DNA of 64,000 nt, taken from assembly GCF_009730915.1 (NCBI RefSeq), contig NC_052482.1:20924345-20988344 (forward strand), read 5' to 3'. Within the stretch, counting starts at the first letter, position 1. Each line of letters begins with the position of its first letter. This document shows, piece by piece, positions 45,252 to 55,514 of this stretch. A program made the position numbers and the translations under genes. This DNA is from Dioscorea cayenensis subsp. rotundata. Taxonomy: Eukaryota; Streptophyta; Magnoliopsida; Dioscoreales; Dioscoreaceae. The notes under the pieces are model-generated. The model saw only the letters and a list, made by a program, of their open reading frames with translations. It ran no database searches and was not told where the DNA came from.

Positions 45252-48200
45252 TGGAGTATTGTAAGTTGCTTGAAAGTGAGATTGGTGGAGTTGACTGGTC
45301 AACAATGAAGGAGTGAAAGTTGAAGACGGAGATCCTCCACTTAGCATTAAAAGCCTTTGATCTCTCCCGCCGTCACTGTGGCTAATGGAAGCATGGAATG
45401 GAGATTTTCATTGTACTGACAATGAGGTTTATGTTATCTATGTTGTCTTTTCTAGTACTAGGTTGTTTTTTATTTAATGTTGTTTTGTGTTGGAACTCTA
45501 AGCTAATGATGATGATGTTTTTGAAAGTTTTAAATGGATTACTCTCTGCCAGTAAAGTGCTGAGAGAATAAGCTTTGGAAAAGTAGCTCCACTTTACTAT
45601 TCTTTAGAACTTTCTTTTCCACTGTGTATCTTTTTGGCCACCAAACTATAACAGACCGATCCTGAACAGTGGTATCAAAGCTGATTCTTATCAATGACGA
45701 TGGCGTCAAGCAGCAACCCACCAGTGGAGTTTTGGGACTAGCAGTGCCTATCTTTGATGGGGAAGATATCTGGTGTCTTATGATGAAGACCCTATTCAGA
45801 TCACAAGAACTCTGGGAGCTAGTTGAAAAGGGGTTCTCGGAGAAAGAAGAAGAAGCTAAGGTGAGAGAAAACAAGAAGAAAGATGCTAAGGTACTCTTCT
45901 TCATACAGCAAGCTCTCTCTCTCTGCTCGCATTGCCTCAGCAAACACTACAAATGAGGCATGGACTACTTTTGAAGAAAGTTCTCCAAGGAAATCCTAAG
46001 GTGGTGGCGGTCAAGCTCCAAACACTAAGGCAAGACTTTGAGAATCTCAGAATAAAGAACATTGAGACGGTTCAAAACTATATTACAAGGGTTTTGGAAC
46101 TAACAAACCAAATGAAAGGCTTAGGAGACACCATTCCTGAAGCCATGGTTGTTGGGAAGTTTCTAAGGAGCTTAGGACCCAAGTTTAAACATGTGGTCAC
46201 CGCTATTGAAGAGTCCAAGGACCTCACGAAGCTCACCATGGAATATGTGAGTGGCTCTCTGATAGCTCACGAAGCTAGGTTACTAAGACAAGCCGATGAT
46301 CAGGCTGAGAAAGAAAGAGAAGGCTTTCAATGTTAGAAATGAAGCAGTAGGAGTTAAAGACAGAGAGAAGGGTGCATTTAGAGGTCGTGGAAGAGGATAT
46401 TCTCGAGGAAGATTCCAAGGAAGAATTGAAGAAGAGGTCGATCAAGTGAGAATCGACAGTAGCAAGGAGAACAAAGGAGCTACAAAGGGAATGTGCAGTG
46501 TCATCAATGCAAGAAGTTTGGCCATATGAAGATGGACTGCTGGTATAGAGACAGACATGCAGAGAAAGAATCTACCTTGGTTGCTGAGGAGAAAGAAACA
46601 AGCAACCTGTTCATGGCTGCATGTGAAGAGGAAGCGAGATCTACATCGGTGTGGTTGGTGGACAGCGGTTGTCCCAATCACATGACGGTGCAAAGAAAAT
46701 GTTCGAAAACCTTGATGATTCTCAGAAGATTAGTGTGAGGTTGGGAGACAACAAGGAGATGTTTGTTTAATGAAAAGGAACTATGTTACTGACTACCTCT
46801 GATGGAAGAATCAAGTTGCTGCATGATGTACAATATGTTCCGGGATTAGCACACAACCTTCTGAGTGTTGGTCAGTTGGTGAATTCTGGATACTCTGTGA
46901 TATTTACAAGAAATGAGTGTGTAATTTATAATGCCAAGACATGAGAAAGAATGGCGAAGATAATTAAAACAAGGAACAACATATTCCCTCTCAATATCTC
47001 TGATGTTGGGCAGGTTAATGTGGCAATGAATGGGAAGAAAAGCACAAGGTTGTGGCATCGATCTACAGTTGGGACATCTCAATTTCGAGTCACTAATAAG
47101 CATGATAAGCAACGAGATGGTGTTGGGGCTTCCCAATATTAGCAAGCTGCATCATTGTGAAACATGCATCCTGGAGAAGCAGGTGAGGAGGCCATTTCAA
47201 TCAAGGAGATCTGGAAATGCTCTCGCTCCTCTGCAGTTGATCCACACTGATATTTGTGGACCGATACAGACAAGCTCTCTTAGAGGTAACAAGTATTACT
47301 TGTTATTTGTGGACGATCACAGCCGTAAGTGCTGGGTTTATTGTTTCAAACAAAAATCAAAGGCTTATGAAACATTTGTGACATTCAAGCAAATGGTGGA
47401 GACACAGTCGGGCTTGAAGATCAAGGTGCTGCGCACGGATAGAGGAGGTGAATTCACTAACAATGAATTCAATTCATTCTGCAAGAAGTGTGGAATTATG
47501 AAGCAACTCACATCCCTCGTACTCACTACAACAGAACGGCATCTCAGAGATCATGAACATGGCCAGAGCTTTGATGAAGGAGAGAGGGATGCCAAATTAC
47601 TTCTAGGGTAAAGCTATGAACACCGCTGTGTATCTCATCAACATGTCGCCTACCAGTGCTCTAAGGGATAAACATCGTATGAAGCTTGGCATGGATGCAA
47701 GCTCAAGGTGAGTAATCTTAGAGTGTTTGGGCGCATTGCTTACACCCTAATTCCTTCAAATAAATTACAAAAATTAGATTCAAAGTCTGAGAGATGTGTA
47801 TTTATAGGACATAGCTCAAATGCTAAAGCATATCGACTGTACAATCCCATTACCTCTAAGGTTGTTATAGGTAGAGATGTAACCTTTAATAAAAGTGTAG
47901 GTTGGGATTGGAATTCTAAGCTAAAGACCAAGTCTACACCACTGATAATTTATGAAGAGACTCCTGTGGACACAGACTGCTCAACAGGTAAAGCTATTGG
48001 TTTAGAAGCTGGTTCAAATGATGAAATCATTGATGATGTTTCAGCAGAAGTCGAAAGTGTTAGTGGAGAAGGTAAAGGCGTAGAAGCTGACTCAAGTGAT
48101 GAATCACCAGTGAGAAAGGTTAGACTGTTGAAGGACATTTATGAGAGCTGTATATTTACTCTAAATGTTTGTGATCCATCTTCATATAAAGAAACGGTGA

Positions 48201-50847
48201 AGACAAAAGTGTGGAGAGAAGCAATGAGGGAAGAACTAGGCGAAATTGAGCGAAATGGGACTTGGGGATTGATGGAACCTCCACTTGACAAGAAGATTGT
48301 GCAACTGAAGTGGGTATACAAGACGAATTATCTCTCAGATGGAAGAATTCAGCGACACAAGGCTCGTTAGGTCGTGAAGGGCTATACTCAGCAGGCTGGT
48401 ATTTACTTTCATGAGATCTATGCACCAGTAGCTAGGATGGAGACTGTGTGTCTCCTCCTTGCCATTGCTACGCAACAAAGATGGCACGTTTATCAATTTG
48501 ACATCAAATCTGAGTTTTTGAATGGGGAAATACATGAGGAGGTGTATGTTGAACAACCACTTGGTTATGAGAAGGATGGTGAAGAGAACAAGGTGTATAA
48601 ACTGAGGAAAGCACTATATGGCCTAAAACAAGCCCCTAGAGCTTGGTATTCGAAGATTGATAGTTACCTTCAGAGCAAATGCTTTTATCAAGAGTGTGAA
48701 CGAGCACACATTATATAAAAGAAGTGATGAAGACGGTAACTTATTGTTGGTAAGCATTTATGTGGATGATATCATTTATTTTTGTTCATCTCAAACAATG
48801 GTGGAAGATTTTAAATAAGAGATGAAAGATTGCTTTGAAATGACAGACTTAGGGCTGCTGAATTCTTTTCTAGGCTTGGAAGTGAAGCAAGCACAAGGAG
48901 AAATATTCATTACTCAATGGAGGTATGCAAAAGAGACATTGAAATTATTCATGATGCATCAATGTAAACATGTCTGCACTCCCATAAACAGCAGTGAGAA
49001 ATTGCAAAGTAATGACGAATCTGGAGCTGCAGATTCCAAAGCTTACAGAAGCTTACAGAAATTGCGAAGTAATGAACTCGCCCAGATATATCTTTCATTG
49101 TGAATTTGTTGTCCATGTTTGTTAGAAAGCCTACCATAACACATCTCAGGGCTGCGAAACACCTGCTGAGATATATATCAGGTACAAGTGGTTTTGGCAT
49201 AAGATATACTGAAGTTGAAGACTAGAAATTGAGAGGCTTCAGTGACAGCGATTGGGAAGGTTCAATTGATGATTGATGTAGCACTTCACGGATGGTCTTT
49301 GATCTAGGTTCAGGGGCCATCTCATGGAGCTCTAAGAAGCAGGAAGTGACTGCACTATCTGCAACCGAGGCCGAATACATTGCAGCTGCTGCTATTGCCT
49401 GTTAAGGAATTTAGTTAAAGAGGGTGGTGGAGGATTGTGGTGTGAAGAATGATGAAGCAATTGAAGTTTGGTGTGATAACCGGTATGCTATAGAGATTGC
49501 AAAAAATCACGCACACCATGGAAGAACAAAACCTAGGTAGTCAGAACCGGACCGGACCGGCCGGTCCAACCGGGTTGAACCGGACCCGGGCACTCAGGCC
49601 GGTCCGTTCACTTTCAAAAACCGGCAATGGAAAAACCGACCATGAACCGGGAGAACCGCCTTGGGCTCAACCGGAACCGGATGAACTGGCCTGCTCTCCC
49701 TGGTTTTAAAACTTAATTAAAAAATTAAAAAAACTTAAAATAAACTAGCCTAATATGATATTAGTAATATGAATATCTTATATTTATATCTAATTATCTA
49801 TAGTATTATGAATTAATGATAATCTAATTAATAATTATCTTATGATTTAATGATTATTGATTAATGATTCTTATCAACTTATTGATTATTAATCAAGCCT
49901 TCAAGACTTGATGAGATTAATATTATTTAGTGTTTCATATCAATTTAGTTTAACTAAATGTTGTTAAATGTTGTGTTTTGAATATGGAATCAATACTTGT
50001 TTGTTTCATAGGTTGTGTATTTGATTTGAAAATTAATATAGAATGTGTATTTGATTTAAAAATTAATACAATATTTAATGTATTATATTTTATATTTTTA
50101 TTTATTAAATCCGGTTCGACCCGGTTCAACCCCGGTTGGACCTTTTGACCCTTGAACCTTGGCCTCCTCCGGTTCGAAGGTCCGGTCCGGTTCTGACTAC
50201 CTAGAACAAAACACATCTACATTCGTTTCCATTTTATTCGAGGCTTAGTTGCTAACGGATCGATAGTGTTGAATTATTCTAAAACTGGTGATCAGAAGGC
50301 GGACATCCTCACAAAAGTCTACCTGTAAATAAGCATAACTATTTGAGAACTCTTTTAGGAGTTGGAGACTTTTCAAGCAGGGAAGGATGTTGTAAGTTGC
50401 TTGAAAGTGAGATTGGTGGAGTTGACTGGTCAACAATGGAAGTAGTGAAAGTTGAAGAAGCCTTGAAAATGCTGACTTTTCAACCAGCCTATGAGGATGG
50501 CGATCCTCCACTCAGCATTAAAAGCCTTTGATCTCTCCCACCGTCACTGTGGCTAATGGAAGCATGGAATGGAGATTTTCATTGTACTGACAATGAGGTT
50601 TATGTTATCTATGTTGTCTTTTCTAGTACTAGGTTGTCTTTTATTTAATGTTGTTTTGTGTTAGAGCTCTAAGTTGATGATGATGATATTTTTGAAAAGT
50701 TTTAAATGGATTACTCTCTTCCCAGTAAAGTACTGAGAGAAAAAAGCTTTAGAAAAGTAGCTCCACTTTACTATTCTTTAGAACTTTCTCTTCCACTGTG
50801 TATCTTTTTGGTCACCAAACTATAACAGACCGATCCTGAACATGGAG
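45252..50847 (+). mobile_element. Ty1/Copia LTR retrotransposon inserted in DUF674 copy G
   Basis: LTRs 45257-45668 and 50388-50842, flanked by TGGAG (45252-45256 and 50843-50847). The LTRs are very similar except for about 40 bp missing from the left one. The PBS TGGTATCAAAGC at 45670 matches initiator Met tRNA; a purine-rich tract (GCAGGGAAGGA) precedes the right LTR. Order gag, protease, integrase, RT, RNase H marks Copia: zinc knuckle CHQCKKFGHMKMDC at about 46499, protease VDSG near 46660, integrase 47030-47540, RT 48374-48718 with YVDDI at about 48757, RNase H block SATEAEYIAA near 49360. Stops and frameshifts interrupt gag, integrase and RT. A MITE sits in the RNase H end. Confidence 0.93.
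49525..50212. mobile_element. 672-bp hAT-like MITE nested in the Copia element
   Basis: Element 49533-50204 with perfect terminal inverted repeats of at least 26 bp, beginning CTAGGTAGTCAGAACCGG, flanked by the 8-bp duplication AACAAAAC (49525-49532 and 50205-50212). Excision restores the Copia reading (GRTKHIY) at the site. Subterminal CCGGTT/AACCGG motifs are abundant; the interior is AT-rich and non-coding. The 8-bp duplication points to the hAT superfamily, though the terminal CTAG is not the usual CA. Confidence 0.9.
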
Positions 50848-51100
50848 AACCTCCATTCTACCTCTATCCAGCCTCATCTAAATAAGGACATCCTCTTAGC
50901 TCACATGTAAAGGAACAGAGACAGTGTCAGATCAATCTCCTTTTACCTGCAAAAGTTGAGGCATACTATGGGTGTCACGTTATGTAAGTAAAGTTTGTGG
51001 TGTTCAATGTCCTTCATGTTGCTGCAAAATGGAAAAGAGTGATACAGTATGTGCATCCGGAGCACGGACATAGTGAAAGAGAAAAAGACTACGTAAAAGG

Positions 51101-51637
51101 CTAGGTTGTTGAGAGGTTGATTGAAGATAGTGTGCGGACTGTAGGCATGGCCAGTAAACTTGAAGTACCGCAGTGAAGGGATGGTGCGGTGGTGGAAAGA
51201 AGATGGGACAAGTATGGCACTGTACCACTGGAGAATGGCGAACCATCTTGGTTGAAGAAGTTGGGCATGGATGCTATGTCTAATGAGCAGTTAAGGCAGT
51301 TGAAAGTTTTTGAATGTATTAATATTTTAATACATGATCTCTGGGTTTTCAGTGTTGGGCCAATGCTGGAGTAGGTTAAGATTGTTTTGTGACCAAAGGG
51401 CAAACTACTGTTTCTTTGCCGAATGGTTTTTATACTATCTGTCTCCTTGTCTGTAGTATTATACGTACATATATATCAATGATAGTGGACTAATGTGATT
51501 GGCTGGTTTCACCCTTTGTTTCTCCACTTTCTTTTGACTTGTTGACTGTATACTCTCATAGAACAAGCAAGACCTTCAGGCATTTCGTTGAACACCCATC
51601 TCTTCTCCCTCAATCGACATCCAAATCCCAACAAAGC
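51101..51637 (+). other. Unidentified insert in DUF674 copy G (possible captured gene fragment)
   Basis: Replaces the junction DYVKG/TYIIMDD with about 537 bp. It contains an open stretch at 51189-51374 (VERRWDKYGTVPLENGEPSW..., about 60 residues) that reads like a real protein but matches no family I know. It has no LTR, poly(A) or inverted repeat. GGCTA and AGCTA at the two edges could be a diverged short target duplication. Confidence 0.5.
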
Positions 51638-51732
51638 TACTTACATTATAATGGATGATCTATCTGTGATGCCGATGTCCACCATCTCAAGCATCACTTT
51701 GCTCAACAAGTTCGATGTCAAGAATGTGAATG

Positions 51733-52084
51733 TTCCCTGAAGGATAATAGCAAGCTTCTAGACGGCCCTTGAATCATCATCAATTCAAGGAAGCTTCATC
51801 ACCGACTTATACAATATTATCTTGAAGTATCCACCAAGTAAGCCTTGATGCTTCTAGATTCCACTAATCCACCGACTTAGCATCCTATAAATAAGGGTCT
51901 CCCATTACTAATGTAACCATGCAAGTGAGTAACTTAAGCTAGCTACTAAGAAAGTGAGTGCATAGAGTAAGAGTGTGAGTGTATAGTGAGAAAAGTGAGT
52001 GCTAGTGAGAGAGTGAGAGTGTAAAGAATATTTGAATTATTAATAAAATAAATTTCATATATTCTCTCTCCATTTAACATTCTC
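51733..52084 (+). mobile_element. Solo LTR in DUF674 copy G
   Basis: 342 bp (51738-52079), starting TGAAGG and ending TTAACA, flanked by TTCCC/TTCTC (one mismatch). Inside are a TATAAATAAGG promoter string near 51889 and an AATAAAAT poly(A)-like string near 52042. No internal region, so it is a solo LTR. Confidence 0.82.
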
Positions 52085-52264
52085 AAAGAGAAGAATGTCA
52101 GCTTGGGCGTTTGAAGAGGTTGTGTTTCAATTTGTAGAATATATGTATATATATATATATATATAACATTGTTCTTCAGGTGTTCTTGTGTTTTAATTTG
52201 CAGGCTATGAAATTGTTGAAGGCCTCATTTGAGTCCAAGACTGTCCTCACTGATGTGTTCCTTG

Positions 52265-52875
52265 TTGAAGAGCAGCTTGATAAAAAGTTTGGTAGCTGTC
52301 TTGAAGTGTTAACCTCATCTGGAGGCTACCCATTTGAGAAAGTCAGCAACTGTCTTTAAAGAATGCATGCTAACTCGACTGAAGAATATCAAGTCGATAA
52401 ATCTGATTGAACACTGTTCTTATTTGCTTTTTCGTTTTTGAGTGCATCCTTGCTGGAAAGCCTTTGATGTTAATTTTATATTCAAATGTTGTCAACTAAC
52501 TTCGGGTTTATTGGTACACGGGTCGCCGATAAAGCTCTCACCGAGTGGTGAGAGTTCAATTCTCCGCTGAGGGCACATATCTGGGAGTTGTGAATAGTAA
52601 TTGTGTACGGGTGATTTCAGCGTTCACGTGAGCGCGGTCCCGTTCTCTCTTGTTCCACCAAGACTTGTACACGTCCCTGGGGTCTCTAGTGGGTTCGCCC
52701 CGCTCCTCTTCCTCAAAAAAAACTTTATATTCAAATGTTTTGTTAAGTTTTCAATTAAGTTGAATGCGTTAAGGTTGTCTCTTTTAACTTGAGTGTACGT
52801 TTTCCCTTCCTTTGAGTTCTATGAGTTGTTGATTGAGTTGAGTGTTTATACTATTAAGTATTAACATCATCATTC
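52265..52875 (+). other. Second unidentified insert in DUF674 copy G, containing SINE 2
   Basis: Lies between DVFL and GSKE of the last exon. The first part reads open (VEEQLDKKFGSCLEVLTSSG...) to a stop at 52358, then 3' UTR-like sequence. It may be a captured 3' gene end, perhaps from the same source as the 51101 insert; I do not recognise the protein. Confidence 0.45.
52475..52739 (+). mobile_element. SINE 2
   Basis: Body 52491-52723 (233 bp), flanked by a perfect 16-bp duplication (TTTATATTCAAATGTT) and ending in an A tract. It shares its core with SINE 3 (CGGGTCGCCGATA-AGCTCTCACCGAGTGGTGAGAGTTC, interrupted here by one variable base). A B-box-like GAGTTCAATTCTC is at about 52553. Confidence 0.87.
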
Positions 52876-52899
52876 CTGGGCAGCAAAGAGTAGCAAAGT

Positions 52900-53500
52900 A
52901 GCTTGTATCATATACAATCACAGATGGTTCAGTCACTATTCTTTTTCCCGTTTATGTACTAGCCATTGTTTTTCTGATGTGTTTCTCTTTTTCACGTTCA
53001 TATACTATCACAAGCTGTTTTTCCTTGACTAAGTCATGAAGTTATTACTTTTTGTGTCACTGATATCCCATGTATTGAGATTTTATATATGTGAACTCTC
53101 TTGAGTAGTTCTCTGCAAATCTTAATTAGTTTATGTATGAGTTTGATTGAACATATGATTCATGATACAAGTAATTGGTTTGGGTTAAATTTTTCACGTG
53201 TGCTAATTAGCAGCGAATTGACTGTATAATAGTGAATGATTTCAAGTATTGCTAGCACATTTTAAAACTAACTTTCCAACATAAACAAAGAATGGATAAA
53301 TAACAGATGACACAGATTCAACATCATGACACGCATTAAAGATCTGACTCTTCAAGTTATTGTTTAATAAAATAAATTTTATTGAGACTCACCTTCTACC
53401 ACTATGTTGCTAATTTGATTTTTATTCAATTTGGCTTTGATTGTTTGGATAATTTTATAATTAAAGATGGATAGCTGTAAAATAATATAAAAAGAACAAA
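52900..53500. other. 3' spacer of copy G
   Basis: Aligns in part with the 3' spacer blocks of other copies (GAAGTTATT...TTTTTGTGTCACTGATATCC) and ends with the AAGATGGATAGCTGTAAAA block at 53465. No gene. Confidence 0.55.
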
Positions 53501-53501
53501 T

Positions 53502-54086
53502 TGTGCACCAATGTTTTACAAGCAGGATCGGGCAGGCATGTTCAACCAGTTCAATTGAAAACTGGCCGGTAAATCGGTCCGATTAGTCACATCAAACAAT
53601 AAGTAACCGGACCTTTCAACCGGTTCAACAAGTGAACTGATTGAACCGGACCGGATGGTTGGTTTATTTATTTTAAAATTTTAAAGTTAAACTTTATATT
53701 TTATTTTATTTCTCATTTTTTATTTTTTTGTTTGTTGTTGTTGTATATTTATATTTTATTTAATTTTTTATTTTTGAATATTACTGTATAGTTGTATCCT
53801 TTGTATATTTGTACTTTGAAAAATTCAATTTTATGTAGAGTTGACACTTTGTAACTTTATAAAGACAATATAACTTTGTAATATGTAATTTTGTAATTTT
53901 TTTTTTAATTTTTCTTTTTTTTTCTTTATTTTTTACTGATTTTTTAAATTTTTTTAATTTTTAAAAATTTATTTAGTTGAAAAACATTAAATCCAGTTGA
54001 ACCAGTCAGCTCAATTAGTTGGACAATGAAACTGGTTGCCTAATCGGGTCAACAGCCGATTCGATTTTTAAAACATTGTTGTCCAC
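53502..54086. mobile_element. hAT-like MITE with CCGGTT motifs
   Basis: Element 53510-54078 (569 bp), ends CAATGTTTTA and TAAAACATTG, flanked by TTGTGCAC/TTGTCCAC (8 bp, one mismatch). Subterminal regions carry CCGGTT/AACCGG-type motifs like the MITE at 49533; the interior is T-rich. Non-coding. Confidence 0.75.
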
Positions 54087-54259
54087 ATGACATCAAACAA
54101 TTGACTTTATACTGCTAAAATTTTATACATGGATATAGTATATATACAGTCTAATCTCTTTTCCAATGTGCTCGAGTGTTGGGTAGCTTGTCCACTTCAT
54201 CATATTTGTAAAATAAAGTTTCAAGACTTTCATAAATGCAAATTGTTTTGAAAAAAAAT

Positions 54260-54409
54260 CACAAACACTACAATAAATATAAACGTTTACAATATCCAAC
54301 GAGAAACGCTTGCAATCCCCAACAATTCATTCATTTTTCAGTGCATGGCGCCTTAGATATCATTTATAAAGAAAAGCAAATGCTCTGCACACAATAGCAG
54401 CTGATAGAA
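54260..54409 (+). promoter_or_regulatory. Conserved promoter block of DUF674 copy H
   Basis: Same block as before copies A, D and G. TATAAAG at 54365 is again 45 nt from the ATG, and GTGCATGG at about 54341 keeps the RY core. Confidence 0.65.
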
Positions 54410-55090
54410 ATGGGTAACAAAACAATGGACCTGCAGCTGCTCATAGACAGTAAAGCAAACAGAGTACTTTTCGCTGAAGCTGGGAAAGAAGTGGTGGATT
54501 TCCTCTTTGGTCTTCTTGCACTGCCATTAGGCTCCATAGTGAAGCTACTGAGCAAGGATCAGATGGTAGGATCCATTGGAAGACTTTACAGCAGCCTGGA
54601 GAACCTGGATTCCACCTATATATATATATATCCAGCCTAATTAATCAAGACAAGGTTATCCTCTTTAACCCACAGGTGCAAGAACAGAGACAGCTCCAGA
54701 AGAATGTCCTCTTGTCGACACCAACCCTTCCAAAAGTTTGAGGCAAACAGCCAACGACCTGCGGGTCTATTGGCACACGGGTCGCCGATAGAGCTCTCAC
54801 CGAGTGGTGAGAGTTCGATTCTCACTGAGCGCATTTTCAGGGAGTTGTGAATAGTGATTGCATGACGAGTGGTCCCAGCGCCCACGTGATGCGGTCTCGT
54901 CCCCACTTGTTCCACCGAGGGCATGCGACGTCCCCCGGCCTCCAGTGGGCTCACCCCGCTCCTCTTCCCAAAAAGGTTTGAGACAAACAACAGTCGTACC
55001 AATAGCTATTATATATATACATATGTTCGTGCTTTCAAGCTTTGGAGTTGATGAACACGTCTTTTGAGTCAAGACTGTTTTCCTCAGGAA
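54410..55090 (+). pseudogene. DUF674 copy H, frameshifted by a TA repeat and split by SINE 3
   Basis: Starts MGNKTMDLQLLIDSKANRVL and stays open through LENLDSTYIYIYPA, where TA-repeat expansion in the Thr-Tyr-Ile codons (54617-54632) shifts the frame to a stop at 54640. Homology continues (VQEQRQLQKN, then PKV), is interrupted by SINE 3 (54750-54975), and the Cys and C-terminal blocks are missing. A last-exon piece remains at about 55039-55085 (ALELMNTSFESRLF). Confidence 0.85.
54736..54989 (+). mobile_element. SINE 3
   Basis: Body 54750-54975 (226 bp), flanked by GTTTGAGGCAAACA and GTTTGAGACAAACA (14 bp, one mismatch), with B-box-like GAGTTCGATTCTC at 54811 and an end CTCTTCCCAAAAAG. Clearly the same family as SINE 2. 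Confidence 0.87.
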
Positions 55091-55099
55091 CCAACACTG

Positions 55100-55510
55100 T
55101 TTTATGCTGCCTTAATATGCATTATTGCTTCAAATCCCTCGTTTCAGGGATTACACTAACTCAGTTATTTATGGTTACAACTATTGTTTTTAAAAAAACC
55201 TAAAATACTAATTTGAGTTGTGAAATAGAACAATTAAACTTTAATTTTTGGTGAAAAAAACTCCTAGAATCCTACAAATTTCAAGGGAAAATGCTTATAC
55301 ATTATTTTTGCAAAAACAAGAGATATTAATGACCTCTTAAAAATTTATTAATACAGTCAAATATCATATGGGGCAATTGAATCCTACCCTTTATTCACCC
55401 AAAAGATTTACACTGAATTAATAAATTCATCATGTCATGTAACTCTAGTGAAAAAGAAAAACTGAGTTGGTGGAAATTTCAGATATATAGAACAGGAAAT
55501 TTCAGCAAGA
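55100..55510. other. Spacer after DUF674 copy H
   Basis: AT-rich; no gene or element end recognised. Confidence 0.5.
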
Positions 55511-55514
55511 GGCG

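Larger units (their letters stand above)
45065..52900 (+). pseudogene. DUF674 copy G, split by several insertions
   Basis: Gene pieces lie in order: 45065-45256 (start MNNNIMVLKLIIDTK to IYSSLE), 50848-51100 (LHSTSIQPHL, then the Cys region CPSCCCKM and DYVKG), 51638-51737 (TYIIMDDLSVMPMS... to VKNVNV), 52080-52118 (LKEKNVSLG), last exon 52204-52264 (AMKLLKASFESKTVLTDVFL) and the original tail GSKE-stop at about 52878-52896. Insertions between them are the Copia element 45257-50842, an unidentified segment 51101-51637, a solo LTR 51738-52079 and a second unidentified segment 52265-52875 that contains SINE 2. The order is fully conserved, so these are successive insertions into one gene. Confidence 0.85.
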
